Positions 6,047-13,370 of a stretch of 14,451 nt of DNA are shown here, one piece after another. The notes beneath the pieces are model-generated. The model was not told the origin of the DNA and did not search any database. It saw only the letters and a program-made list of their open reading frames with translations. The stretch is from an uncultured Collinsella sp. Its GTDB lineage: Bacteria; Actinomycetota; Coriobacteriia; Coriobacteriales; Coriobacteriaceae. Numbering within the stretch: the stretch's first letter is position 1; each line of letters starts with the position of its first letter. The stretch lies in assembly GCA_900548255.1 (NCBI GenBank), contig URKH01000054.1:1-14451 (forward strand), in the 5' to 3' direction. The position numbers were made by a program, and so were the translations under genes.

Positions 6047-6208
6047 TGCCGCTACGTGGCAGCTAAGGAATCTGGAGTGGACGGCGGCTTGGCTACAAGC
6101 TGGGGCTGAGGATCTGAATGAATGGGTCCTGTTGCTGAGAGCACATGCGTTTGGGATCGATCAGTTTGGATCCGAAAGGCGGAGTGCGGCCGCCGTCCCC
6201 CTGACAAC
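6047..6208. other. Unassigned part of the pta-ackA convergent gap
   Basis: No convincing gene. A short hairpin (CTGCCGC-TAC-GTGGCAG, with one G-T pair) directly abuts element 3 at about 6046-6062. GGACGGCGG (6079-6087) is complementary to CCGCCGTCC (6190-6198), enclosing about 100 bases and extendable by one or two pairs. That could be the closing stem of a structured transcript or chance in GC-rich DNA. The minus-strand open frame of 68 codons here has no ribosome site and no recognisable protein. Confidence 0.45.
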
Positions 6209-6245
6209 AAAAAGGCCTCCGAAGCCGTTTGCTCTGAAGGCCTTT
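6205..6245 (-). terminator. Intrinsic terminator of the first ackA
   Basis: On the minus strand AAAGGCCT (6238-6245) pairs with AGGCCTTT (6211-6218), followed by TTGTTG, 20 bases beyond the stop of the ackA gene at 6266. This is a usual intrinsic terminator shape. Confidence 0.7.
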
Positions 6246-6265
6246 CGTTTAGTTGCAAATGAGCG

Positions 6266-7444
6266 CTAGTTGTTCGCGGTCAGGCGCTCGACGTCGTGGG
6301 CGATCATGTATTCCTCGTCGGTGGGGATGACCATGACCGTGACGGAAGAGCCGGCGGCGCTGATGACCTGCGGGCCGTTACCCACGGCCTCGCGGTTCTT
6401 GTTGTTGTCGATGCGCACGCCCAGCCACTCGAAGCAGTCGCAGAAAGCCTTGCGGATCGACCAGTCGTTCTCGCCAATGCCGGCGGTAAAGGTAATGGTG
6501 TCCACGCCCGCCATGGAGGCAATCATGGAGCCGGCCTGCTGCATGGCCTTGTAGGCGAACATATCGAAGGCGAGCAGGCAGCGCTCGTCGCCCTCGGAGG
6601 CGCGCGTGCGGATGTCGCGGGCATCGTTGGAGATACCCGAAATGGCAAGCAGGCCGGACTGCTTGTTCATCATGTCGTCGACTTCCTGGTAGCTGTAGCC
6701 GCCCTCGCGCTGCAGGTAGCATACGGTAGCCGGGTCAATGGAACCGCAGCGGGTACCCATCATCAGACCGTCAAGCGGCGTGAGGCCCATCGTGGTGTCG
6801 CGGCACACGCCGTCCTCAATGGCGGCAAGCGAAGCACCGTTGCCCAGATGGCACGAAAGCAGGCGGTGGCAGCGCGAGCCCAGGATCTCCTTGGCCATCA
6901 TCCACTCGTAGCGGTGGCTCGTACCGTGTGCGCCGTACTTGCGCACGTGGTACTTGTCGCACACGTCCTTGGGCAGCGCGTAGGTGTAGGCGACCTCGGG
7001 CATGGTCATGTGGAACGAGGTGTCGAAGACGGCCACGTTGGGCAGCTCCGGATACTTCTCGCGGCAATATTCGATTGCCGCGGCCTCGCCGTAATTGTGC
7101 AGCGGGGCGAGCGGAGCAACCTCGAGGATCTTAGCCATGACCTCATCGTCGACGACCGCGGAATCATCGAAGTGCCAGCCACCCTGAACGATACGGTGGC
7201 CGATGCCATCGATCGTAAAGTCGGTCTTCTCGAGCTCCTCGAGCACGCGCGCAATGGCGCAGCGATGATCGGGAAAAGGAATCTCCTCGGTCTGCTTGGC
7301 ACCACCGTTCTCGGAGTGGCCAAAGATGCCCATGTCCGAGCCGATACGCTCGCAGTTGCCCTTGGCGAAAACCTCGCGGGTATCGGTATCCAAAAGCTGA
7401 TATTTAAGGCTTGAGCTACCGGCGTTGACAACAAGTACGTTCAT
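6266..7444 (-). CDS. ackA: Acetate kinase, copy 1
   Basis: 392 residues, normal length. It transfers phosphate between acetyl phosphate and ADP to give acetate and ATP. By comparison with the Methanosarcina enzyme the catalytic set is complete: Asn7 (VVNAGSSSLKYQ), Arg84 in GHRIVQGGW, His116 in APLHN, Asp141 in FDTSFH, His173 in GAHGTSH, Asn202 in CHLGNGAS, Arg232 in MGTRCGSIDP and Glu378 in PTDEE. GHRIVQGGW replaces the usual GHRVVHGGE; both copies share this, so it is a lineage feature. AAAGGAG stands just before the ATG. It is the second of two tandem copies, with its own AT-rich upstream region and a terminator of the other copy before it, so it is probably transcribed separately. Confidence 0.96.
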   Translation of the reverse strand: MNVLVVNAGSSSLKYQLLDTDTREVFAKGNCERIGSDMGIFGHSENGGAKQTEEIPFPDHRCAIARVLEELEKTDFTIDGIGHRIVQGGWHFDDSAVVDDEVMAKILEVAPLAPLHNYGEAAAIEYCREKYPELPNVAVFDTSFHMTMPEVAYTYALPKDVCDKYHVRKYGAHGTSHRYEWMMAKEILGSRCHRLLSCHLGNGASLAAIEDGVCRDTTMGLTPLDGLMMGTRCGSIDPATVCYLQREGGYSYQEVDDMMNKQSGLLAISGISNDARDIRTRASEGDERCLLAFDMFAYKAMQQAGSMIASMAGVDTITFTAGIGENDWSIRKAFCDCFEWLGVRIDNNKNREAVGNGPQVISAAGSSVTVMVIPTDEEYMIAHDVERLTANN

Positions 7445-7500
7445 GAGACTCCTTTGCAGTGCGATACGGTCGGCGCAGACCCCTTAAGGCGGCCGCATGT

Positions 7501-7545
7501 TAATAAGAAGTTATCACAACTTAATAAATAACTATCAGGCATATC
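7501..7545 (-). promoter_or_regulatory. AT-rich promoter region of ackA copy 1
   Basis: This short stretch is far more AT-rich than its surroundings and lies 60-100 bases before the start. It contains an imperfect dyad AAGTT-ATCAC-AACTT (7508-7522) flanked by TTAATAA-like repeats. No clear -35/-10 pair can be assigned; the dyad might be an operator. Confidence 0.35.
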
Positions 7546-7558
7546 GCCCAACGAGCAC

Positions 7559-7604
7559 AAAAGAGGGGCCGAACGGCGCTCGGTCGTCCAGCCCCTCCCC
7601 TTTT
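7559..7604 (-). terminator. Intrinsic terminator of ackA copy 2
   Basis: On the minus strand GCCCCTC...GAGGGGC pairs (7591-7597 with 7563-7569) and is followed by TTTTGTG. It begins just beyond the stop at 7609 and separates the two acetate kinase genes into different transcripts. Confidence 0.7.
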
Positions 7605-7608
7605 GCAA

Positions 7609-8787
7609 TTACTTGCCGTTGACGATGCGCTCGACGTCGGAAGCGATCATGAACTCCTCGTCCGTGGGGATAACGAAAATCTTAACCTTGGAATCCTTGG
7701 CAGACAGGCACCAAGCGCCGTCACCACGCAGGGCGTTGCGGGCATGATCCATCTTGACGCCCATAAAGGCCAGACGGTCGGCAACGCCGGCGCGGACGGC
7801 CGGAGCGTGCTCGCCGATGCCGGCGGTAAAGACCAGGGTGTCCATACCGCACATAGAAGTGGCCATCTCGGCAGCCTTGGCGGCAATCTTGTAGACAAAC
7901 ATGTCGAAGGCGAGCTGAGCCTCGGGGTCGCCAGCGGCAGCGAGCTCCTCGACGTTGCGGCAGTCGTTGGTCTTGCCGCCGGTCACAGCCAAAAGGCCGG
8001 ACTTCTTGTTCATCATCTCGTCGACCTCGTCGAAGGTGTAGCCGCCCTCGCGCTGCAGGTAGCACACGGTAGCCGGGTCGATGGAGCCGCAGCGGGTGCC
8101 CATCATGACGCCGTCGAGCGGCGTCAAGCCCATGGTGGTGTCCATGCACTTGCCGTCCTCGATGGCGCACAGGGAAGCGCCGGAGCCGATATGGCACACG
8201 ACGACCTTGCGGGCCCCGCCGTTGGTCATCTCGGCGACCTTCTTGGAGATGTAGCGGTAGCTGGTGCCGTGGGCGCCGTACTTACGGATGTGCAGCTTGT
8301 CGCAAACATCCTTGGGCAGAGCGTAAGTCTTGGCGACCTCGGGCATGTTGAAGTGGAAAGCGGTGTCATAGACCGTGACGTTGGGCAGGTCGGGATACTG
8401 CTCCAGGCAGTACTCGATAACGTTGGCCTCGGGGTTATTGTGCAGCGGGGCGAGCGGAGCAACCTCGCGGATCTTGGCGAGGACGTCCTCGTCGACGAGG
8501 GAGGAATCACCGAAGTACCAACCGCCCTGAACGATACGGTGGCCGATACCCTCGACCTTGACGCCGTTGGCCTCAAGGTCCTTCAGGACGACCTCGATGG
8601 CGACCTTGTGGTCGGGGAACTCGATGTTCTCGGTCACCTTCTTGGAGCCGTTGGCAGCGTGGGTGAAGGTGCCGCCGGTAAAGCAGACGCGCTCGCAGGA
8701 GCCCTTTGCGGACACCTTGTGGGACTTGGTATCGATGACCTGATACTTAAGGGTCGAAGATCCTGCGTTGACGACCAGAACGTTCAT
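7609..8787 (-). CDS. ackA: Acetate kinase paralogue, copy 2
   Basis: 392 residues, the same length as copy 1 and alignable throughout almost without gaps. Most catalytic residues are kept: Asn7, Arg84 (GHRIVQGGW), His116, Asp141, His173, Arg232 (MGTRCGSIDP) and the PTDEE glutamate. Two usually invariant positions differ from copy 1. The phosphate-loop motif reads CHIGSGAS with Ser202 instead of Asn (Asn211 in the Methanosarcina enzyme), and HGTSH reads HGTSY. Copy 2 may therefore differ in kinetics or substrate (for example propionate), or be the main enzyme of a lineage that tolerates Ser; sequence alone cannot say. The start at 8787 follows GGGAG a few bases upstream. A hairpin with AATAAACCC/GGGTTTATT precedes it. 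Confidence 0.93.
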   Translation of the reverse strand: MNVLVVNAGSSTLKYQVIDTKSHKVSAKGSCERVCFTGGTFTHAANGSKKVTENIEFPDHKVAIEVVLKDLEANGVKVEGIGHRIVQGGWYFGDSSLVDEDVLAKIREVAPLAPLHNNPEANVIEYCLEQYPDLPNVTVYDTAFHFNMPEVAKTYALPKDVCDKLHIRKYGAHGTSYRYISKKVAEMTNGGARKVVVCHIGSGASLCAIEDGKCMDTTMGLTPLDGVMMGTRCGSIDPATVCYLQREGGYTFDEVDEMMNKKSGLLAVTGGKTNDCRNVEELAAAGDPEAQLAFDMFVYKIAAKAAEMATSMCGMDTLVFTAGIGEHAPAVRAGVADRLAFMGVKMDHARNALRGDGAWCLSAKDSKVKIFVIPTDEEFMIASDVERIVNGK

Positions 8788-8840
8788 GTGTCTCCCTACT
8801 AACAGGCGGTGTGGCGCCGCCAGGTTACATACGCTTCAAT

Positions 8841-8874
8841 AATAAACCCAAACGCCCTCGCGCTCGGGTTTATT
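8841..8874 (-). terminator. Hairpin between hinT and ackA copy 2
   Basis: AATAAACCC (8866-8874) pairs with GGGTTTATT (8841-8849) over 9 bp, read on the minus strand, followed by ATTG. It is about 60 bases past the HIT-gene stop and about 55 before ackA, so it may terminate the former or sit in the leader of the latter. Its base resembles the pta leader hairpin. Confidence 0.55.
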
Positions 8875-8934
8875 GCGTTGATATATAAGTTATCGGTGCT
8901 TGAGCTTCCGTTTCATTGCAAGGAAGAAGCGCCC

Positions 8935-9270
8935 TCAGATGAGGTTCTCGCCCAGGTTTTTGCCGCCGAGGACGTGCATATGGAAGTGCATGACGGTCTG
9001 GCCGGCGTTGACGCCCTTGTTGGAGATGACGCGGAAACCGTCCTCCAGACCCTTGGCCTTGGCGACCTCCTGGATGGCGTGAGCTATGGCGCCCATGGTC
9101 TCGGCGGGTACGTTGTCGGCGATGTCGCTGTAGTGCTTCTTAGGGATCACGAGCGTGTGGACCGGCGCCTGCGGGTTGAGGTCGTCGAAGGCGATGACCT
9201 GGTCGTCCTCATAGACAACGGTCGAGGGGATCTCGTGGTTGGCAATTTTGCAGAAGATGCAATCGCACAT
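8935..9270 (-). CDS. hinT: HIT family (histidine triad) nucleotide hydrolase
   Basis: 111 residues, typical of the Hint branch, which hydrolyses purine nucleoside phosphoramidates and aminoacyl-adenylates in the cytoplasm. The triad is HFHMHVLGG, His95-x-His97-x-His99, near the C-terminus. The N-terminal CDCIFCKIANHEIP carries the CxxC often seen in bacterial members and usually linked to zinc. The block VHTLVIPKKHY is also standard. GAAAGGAA lies before the ATG. It is co-directional with xseB and xseA upstream, across a 49-base gap with no visible terminator, so it may be the last gene of that operon. Confidence 0.93.
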   Translation of the reverse strand: MCDCIFCKIANHEIPSTVVYEDDQVIAFDDLNPQAPVHTLVIPKKHYSDIADNVPAETMGAIAHAIQEVAKAKGLEDGFRVISNKGVNAGQTVMHFHMHVLGGKNLGENLI

Positions 9271-9319
9271 AGCTGGTTCCTTTCTTACAGACCAAGGTAA
9301 TTATATTTGGTCGAGATGC

Positions 9320-9586
9320 TTAGAACGAAAGGTTATCATCGGTGTTGGCGGCCTCGCCGTCGGCGAGCACGTCGTTGCCGTCGACGTCCTTAAGGAGCAC
9401 CGAGACCTTCTGCTCGGCATCGGACAGGCGGGTGCGCAGGCTTTTGAGGAGCTCGACGCCGCGGGTGTAGCTCTCGAGCGACTCCTCAAGCTCCATATCG
9501 CCCGACTCCAGGCTGCGGATGATGAGCTCCAGCTCCTGCGAGGCCTGCTTGTACGTAAGCTGCTCGACCGGGGTCTTCTCTGCCAT
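9320..9586 (-). CDS. xseB: Exodeoxyribonuclease VII small subunit
   Basis: 88 residues. The small subunit binds the coiled-coil part of XseA to form exonuclease VII, which degrades single-stranded DNA from both ends. The core LTYKQASQELELIIRSLE, then GDMELEESLESYTRGVELLK, is the conserved helical hairpin. The last ~20 residues (NDVLADGEAANTDDNLSF) are a polar tail beyond the family core. GGAAAGGAAAC before the ATG gives a good ribosome site. It lies 42 bases downstream of xseA on the same strand. Confidence 0.94.
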   Translation of the reverse strand: MAEKTPVEQLTYKQASQELELIIRSLESGDMELEESLESYTRGVELLKSLRTRLSDAEQKVSVLLKDVDGNDVLADGEAANTDDNLSF

Positions 9587-9628
9587 ATCTGTTTCCTTTC
9601 CTAAGGGTCTATCACTGCGAAACGCGGT

Positions 9629-11080
9629 CTACTCGACCGTATCGACCGTTGCTGCCACGTTGCCGTCTGCCATGCGCACGCGAATGGCGTCGCCAGGCTT
9701 AAAGGTCTTGGCACTCGTAGCCACACCATCATCGCTGTACGCGATGGAATAGCCGCGAGCAAGCACTTTGAGCGGCGACAGGGCATCGAGCGACGCTGCC
9801 GCACGGCTCAGGTCGGACGCTGGCTTGCTGAGCATCGTGCGCCCTTGATGCTCTAGGCGGGAACTCGCAAGCGTGAGCGCATGGCGCTTACCATCGAGCC
9901 CCGAGGTGCTTGTAATCAGACGCTCGGGCAAGCGCTCAAAGTTGGAGCGGAATGTCCCGACCGAGCGTACTATGGCGCCCGACAGGCGATCGGCAGTCAG
10001 TGCAAGCTCCGATTCGCGACGCTCGACCATAAATGTGGGGTCGTTGAGGCACGGGCGACACGCAGCGGCATCGAGCGCATCACCCAAGCGAGCCGTATAG
10101 GTATCCCAGGCACGGCGACCGCGCTGATCGAGCATCTCCAGGTCGACCTGGGCCGACCCAATCATCGATGCCATCGCGGCACCCAGACGCTGATGGCGCG
10201 CCTCGAGCACATCGGCCAACTCCGTCATAGCCGGCGCCACCGATTCTGCCGCCGCCGTGGGCGTGGAGGCGCGTCGGTCGCTCACCATGTCGCAAATCGA
10301 GGTATCGGGCTCATGGCCAATGCCGGTCACCACGGGCACAGGACAAGCCGCCACCGCGCGGGCAAGCTCCTCGTCATTAAAGGTCATGAGGTCCTCAAAG
10401 GAGCCGCCGCCGCGCACCAGCAAAATACAGTCGGGCGCCGGCGTAATGGAAGCGGCGCGGCGCAAGCCATCAATGAGCTCGGCCGGCGCACCCTCGCCTT
10501 GAACCTTGGCGCCCACGCAGACAAGCTCGACGAGCGGGTTGCGACGGCGCAGCGTACGCTTGACGTCGTCGATTACCGCACCGGAAAGCGAGGTGACGAC
10601 CGCCACGCGTGAGCAAAACACCGGGATGCGGCGTTTGCGGGACTCGTCCATCAGCCCCTCGCGGCGTAGCTTTTCGGCCAACTGCGCCACCTGTTGACGC
10701 AGCAGACCCTCCCCCGCCAGCGAAAACGAGCGAGCGACAAAGCTCATGCGGCCCGTGGCCTTATAGAGATTGAAGCTGCCCTTAAAGCTCACCTGCATGC
10801 CGTCACGCAGATCGAAGGTACGCTTGAGATAGGCGCCCTTCCAGATGATGCAGTCGACGGCGGCCGAGTCGTCTTTAATCTGGAAGTAGCAGTGGCCGCT
10901 TCGGGCATTGGGACCACGGAAACCCGTGACCTCGCCCAGGACGGTCAGCTGCGGAATGGCATCGAGCGCACCGGCGGCGATCTCTACCGCCTGGCTCACG
11001 CTGAGCTCCTTACGCTCCTGCTCGTCCGAACCGTCGAACTCGGCGGAAACGGCATTGCCGGTTAGATTCCAGCCTGCCAC
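9629..11080 (-). CDS. xseA: Exodeoxyribonuclease VII large subunit
   Basis: 483 residues from GTG at 11080. GTG is preferred over the ATG at 11098 because AAAGGAGG lies directly before the GTG at ideal spacing and would fall inside the longer reading. An N-terminal OB-fold for single-stranded DNA covers about residues 20-120, with LTVLGEVTGFRGPNARSGHCYF. The catalytic domain follows: VVTSLSGAVIDDVKRTLRRRNP, then CILLVRGGGSFEDLMTFNDE, PVVTGIGHEPDTSICDMVSD and RRASTPTAAAE, which hold the conserved acidic and basic active-site positions. A long helical region comes next, and the C-terminus ends with the usual LARGYSIAYSDDG segment. It acts in DNA repair and mismatch-directed degradation with XseB, encoded just downstream. 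Confidence 0.95.
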   Translation of the reverse strand: MAGWNLTGNAVSAEFDGSDEQERKELSVSQAVEIAAGALDAIPQLTVLGEVTGFRGPNARSGHCYFQIKDDSAAVDCIIWKGAYLKRTFDLRDGMQVSFKGSFNLYKATGRMSFVARSFSLAGEGLLRQQVAQLAEKLRREGLMDESRKRRIPVFCSRVAVVTSLSGAVIDDVKRTLRRRNPLVELVCVGAKVQGEGAPAELIDGLRRAASITPAPDCILLVRGGGSFEDLMTFNDEELARAVAACPVPVVTGIGHEPDTSICDMVSDRRASTPTAAAESVAPAMTELADVLEARHQRLGAAMASMIGSAQVDLEMLDQRGRRAWDTYTARLGDALDAAACRPCLNDPTFMVERRESELALTADRLSGAIVRSVGTFRSNFERLPERLITSTSGLDGKRHALTLASSRLEHQGRTMLSKPASDLSRAAASLDALSPLKVLARGYSIAYSDDGVATSAKTFKPGDAIRVRMADGNVAATVDTVE

Positions 11081-11149
11081 GCAGCCTCCTTTCGTCATCG
11101 TGCACAAAGGCTCTGGCCCTGCGCAAATTCAAGTCCAACACATAGTACA

Positions 11150-11179
11150 GCGCCGCGGGGACACAAATTCCCGCGGCGC
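11150..11179 (-). terminator. Probable terminator of the YugP-like peptidase gene
   Basis: A perfect 10-bp GC stem (GCGCCGCGGG, 11150-11159, with 11170-11179) and 10-base loop, 16 bases past the peptidase stop. The downstream tail on the minus strand (TGTACTATG) is only weakly U-rich. Confidence 0.55.
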
Positions 11180-11195
11180 CCAGCGACCCAATTTG

Positions 11196-11900
11196 TTATC
11201 GGTTGGAGTTTCTGTTGTAGCGAGCCATAAGATAGAGCAGCTGAATGATCGAAGTGAGCGCTGCAGCCACATAGGTAAGCGCGGCTGCCGTCAGGACCTT
11301 CTTGGCACCGTTGACCTGCTTGGAGCTCATACCCGACTGCTCAATATACGCCACGGCGCGCCGGCTGGCATCAATCTCGACCGGTAGCGTAACCAGTTGG
11401 AACAGCACGCTAAACGAGAAGAAGATCAGTGCGAGGGTCGTGAGTCCCGCGATGTTCATAAACAGGCCCATGAGCAGCACGATGGTCCAAGTGTTCTGGG
11501 TAAAGTTGACGACCGGCACGAGGGCGGTGCGTACCTTCATCATGGCATAGCCGCTTTGACGCTGCGCGGCATGGCCTGCCTCGTGACAAGCGACAGCAAC
11601 GCTTGCGACCGAGCCGCCCGAACGGTTGGAATCCGACAGATACAGATTGTTGTCCTGCGGGTTGTAGTGGTCGGTAAGCTCACCAGCGACGCCCTTGATA
11701 CCCACGGCATTGCAGCCGTTGGCGTCGAGCATGCGGCGAGCGACCGTGGCGCCCGTGTCGCCGTCCGAGCGAACCTTGGACCACGTCTTGTACGTCGAAT
11801 TGATATAGCTCTGCGCGGCAAGGCCAAGCACCGTGCAGACAAGAACAACCAGCAGGTACAGCGGGTCGATACCAAAGCCGTATCCATAGTAATAGGGCAT
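11196..11900 (-). CDS. YugP-like membrane zinc metallopeptidase
   Basis: 234 residues from ATG 11900, chosen because GGAGGAATTCGC precedes it and MPYYYGYGFGIDPLYLL is the usual family start; an upstream in-frame ATG at 11969 has no ribosome site. An N-terminal membrane segment (about 12-29) is followed by a soluble part with HYNPQDNNLYLSD and the zinc-binding VACHEAGHAAQ (His106, Glu107, His110). Further hydrophobic segments lie at about 127-150, 154-172 and 205-230. The glutamate in LPVEIDASRRA (residue 175) is the probable third zinc ligand. This matches the PF04298 (Zn_peptidase_2, YugP) family, with the active site facing the cytoplasm. Its substrate is unknown. It is separated from RNase D upstream by hairpins, so is probably its own transcript. 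Confidence 0.9.
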   Translation of the reverse strand: MPYYYGYGFGIDPLYLLVVLVCTVLGLAAQSYINSTYKTWSKVRSDGDTGATVARRMLDANGCNAVGIKGVAGELTDHYNPQDNNLYLSDSNRSGGSVASVAVACHEAGHAAQRQSGYAMMKVRTALVPVVNFTQNTWTIVLLMGLFMNIAGLTTLALIFFSFSVLFQLVTLPVEIDASRRAVAYIEQSGMSSKQVNGAKKVLTAAALTYVAAALTSIIQLLYLMARYNRNSNR

Positions 11901-11992
11901 GCGAATTCCTCCGAATCGAGTTACACGTTGGAGGCATTCTACCCACTCGCCCAGCAGGCAAATCAACATCGATGTTTTGGCAATGTCAGCGA

Positions 11993-12090
11993 AAACGGCC
12001 GAGAGCGAGCAAGGTGACGTGAAAGAGAAGCGACGCGTACTTTGGTACGCGAGCGACGATTGAACGTCAGATTGCCGCTCTCGGCCGTTT
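11993..12090. repeat. Nested palindrome of a second type
   Basis: Outer arms 11993-12007 and 12076-12090 are complementary over 15 bp. After a one-base mismatch GCAA/TTGC and then TGACGT/ACGTCA continue the stem with interruptions, and the tip is a perfect 7-bp hairpin CGCGTAC (12034-12040) with GTACGCG (12045-12051), loop TTTG. The interior includes GAAAGAGAAGCGACG and GAGCGACGATTGA, with AGCGACG present twice in direct orientation. It lacks the TTCCGCA and AGGAC motifs of the other three elements. It lies between co-directional rnd and peptidase genes, about 90 bases before the peptidase start. It could be a leader structure, a structured RNA or an intergenic repeat. Confidence 0.7.
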
Positions 12091-12103
12091 GCAGCGTCGA
12101 GCT

Positions 12104-12131
12104 GTTACGCGGTTTGGTAAAACCGCGTAAC
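12104..12131 (-). terminator. Hairpin after RNase D gene
   Basis: GTTACGCGGTTT (12104-12115) and AAACCGCGTAAC (12120-12131) form a perfect 12-bp stem with a 4-base loop, 8 bases past the rnd stop. The minus-strand tail is not U-rich, so termination may depend on stem strength or on Rho, or the stem may protect the 3' end. Confidence 0.6.
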
Positions 12132-12138
12132 TATATAC

Positions 12139-13272
12139 CTATAACAACTCAATCTTTCCGTCCTTCACCGTCAGCCCCATATTGCCCGAGAGCAGATCGT
12201 CCAGGCGCGAACCCACAAGCTCAAAACGCCAGCCTTCGCGCAGGGGGCTCTGCTCGGGATGCTCAATATAGTCGGCAAGGTCATCGCGCGAGGCAATGAC
12301 CGAGGTCGCCACGCCCGAGCGCTCGGCAACCAGGCGAATGAGCGCATACATCAGGTCCGTCACGCTCTCCAGCTCCGGAGAGATCTGGCGATGCCCGCGC
12401 ACCATGAGCGGCAGGCGATCGTGCGGGCAGCTCGCGCCGCGCTTGATAGCCATCAACGCACCGTCCACGTCGCGCTCCCCCAACTGATCGGTACCACGGA
12501 TGCTGCGGAACTCCTCAACGCGCACAGGATTGCGCTTAACGAGCGCCAGCAGCGTGTCGTCGGACATGACCCACTTGCGCGGGATGTTGCGGCGCTCGGC
12601 GCGGTCCTCGCGCCAAGCGGCGAGCTCGCGCGCGATACCCAGCTGGTGACGGCTGCACGAGTTGATGCGTTTGACCTTGCGGAACGCCTCGTGGCGATCG
12701 GCGCGATAGTGCGACTCGTCAGCCAGCGGGCGCAGCTCGTCGAGTACCCAGTCCACACGGCCCAGCTCGCGCAGGCGGCTCATCATCTCGGTATAGGCGA
12801 CGATCAGGTACTTGACGTCATCGATCGCATACTCAATCTGCTTATCGGTCAGCGGGCGGCGCGACCAGTCGGTTAGCGACTCGGTCTTGGGCAACGAGAC
12901 GCCGCAAAACGTCTGCACGAGCGCGCCGTAGGAAATCTGCTGGCGCTCGCCCAAAAAGGAGGCGGCCACCTGCGTGTCAAAAATCGGACGCGGTAGCACG
13001 CCTACGGTATGAAGCATGACCTCCATATCCTGCGAGCAGGCGTGGAAGACCTTGGTCACGCTCTCGTCGGCCATAAGCTCGGCCAGCGGCGATAAGTCGT
13101 CGATTACCAAGGGATCGACCGCTACGCTCTCGGCAGGGGTAGCAATCTGAACCAAACACAGACGCGGATGGAACGTGCGCTCGCGCAAAAACTCGGTATC
13201 GACGGCAATCGCGTCGAACTCACGGGCGCGCTGGCAAAAGTCGAGTAGAGCCTGATGTGTGGAAATGTACAT
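12139..13272 (-). CDS. rnd: Ribonuclease D
   Basis: 377 residues from ATG 13272, very close to the usual RNase D length. A GTG at 13308 would add 12 residues; neither has a strong ribosome site, so the start is less sure than elsewhere. This 3'-5' exoribonuclease trims tRNA precursors and other stable RNAs. The DEDD-y catalytic set is complete: Asp25 and Glu27 in AVDTEFLRE, Asp82 in HACSQDMEVM, and Tyr148 with Asp152 in YAIDDVKYL. An HRDC domain (about residues 205-285, with AAWREDRAERRNIPRKWVM) follows, then a second helical region. It is transcribed divergently from the lipid kinase gene across a 98-base gap. Confidence 0.93.
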   Translation of the reverse strand: MYISTHQALLDFCQRAREFDAIAVDTEFLRERTFHPRLCLVQIATPAESVAVDPLVIDDLSPLAELMADESVTKVFHACSQDMEVMLHTVGVLPRPIFDTQVAASFLGERQQISYGALVQTFCGVSLPKTESLTDWSRRPLTDKQIEYAIDDVKYLIVAYTEMMSRLRELGRVDWVLDELRPLADESHYRADRHEAFRKVKRINSCSRHQLGIARELAAWREDRAERRNIPRKWVMSDDTLLALVKRNPVRVEEFRSIRGTDQLGERDVDGALMAIKRGASCPHDRLPLMVRGHRQISPELESVTDLMYALIRLVAERSGVATSVIASRDDLADYIEHPEQSPLREGWRFELVGSRLDDLLSGNMGLTVKDGKIELL

Positions 13273-13370
13273 ATCAACCCATCGAATAAGGTTAGGCCCG
13301 AAAAACACGGGTAGGATATCGGCATTGCCTTACAACTATACTCGGTTAGTCACAGAACGGGAACGTAAGT

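Noticed and set aside
6052..6258. 68-codon minus-strand frame in the pta-ackA gap
   Set aside because: No ribosome site, runs through the terminator of ackA, and has no recognisable motif.
6296..7414. Plus-strand open frame of 372 codons opposite ackA copy 1
   Set aside because: Shadow frame produced by third-position GC bias; a similar one appears opposite copy 2 simply because the genes are paralogous.
7603..8802. Plus-strand open frame of 399 codons opposite ackA copy 2
   Set aside because: Same reason: antisense of acetate kinase, no protein features of its own.
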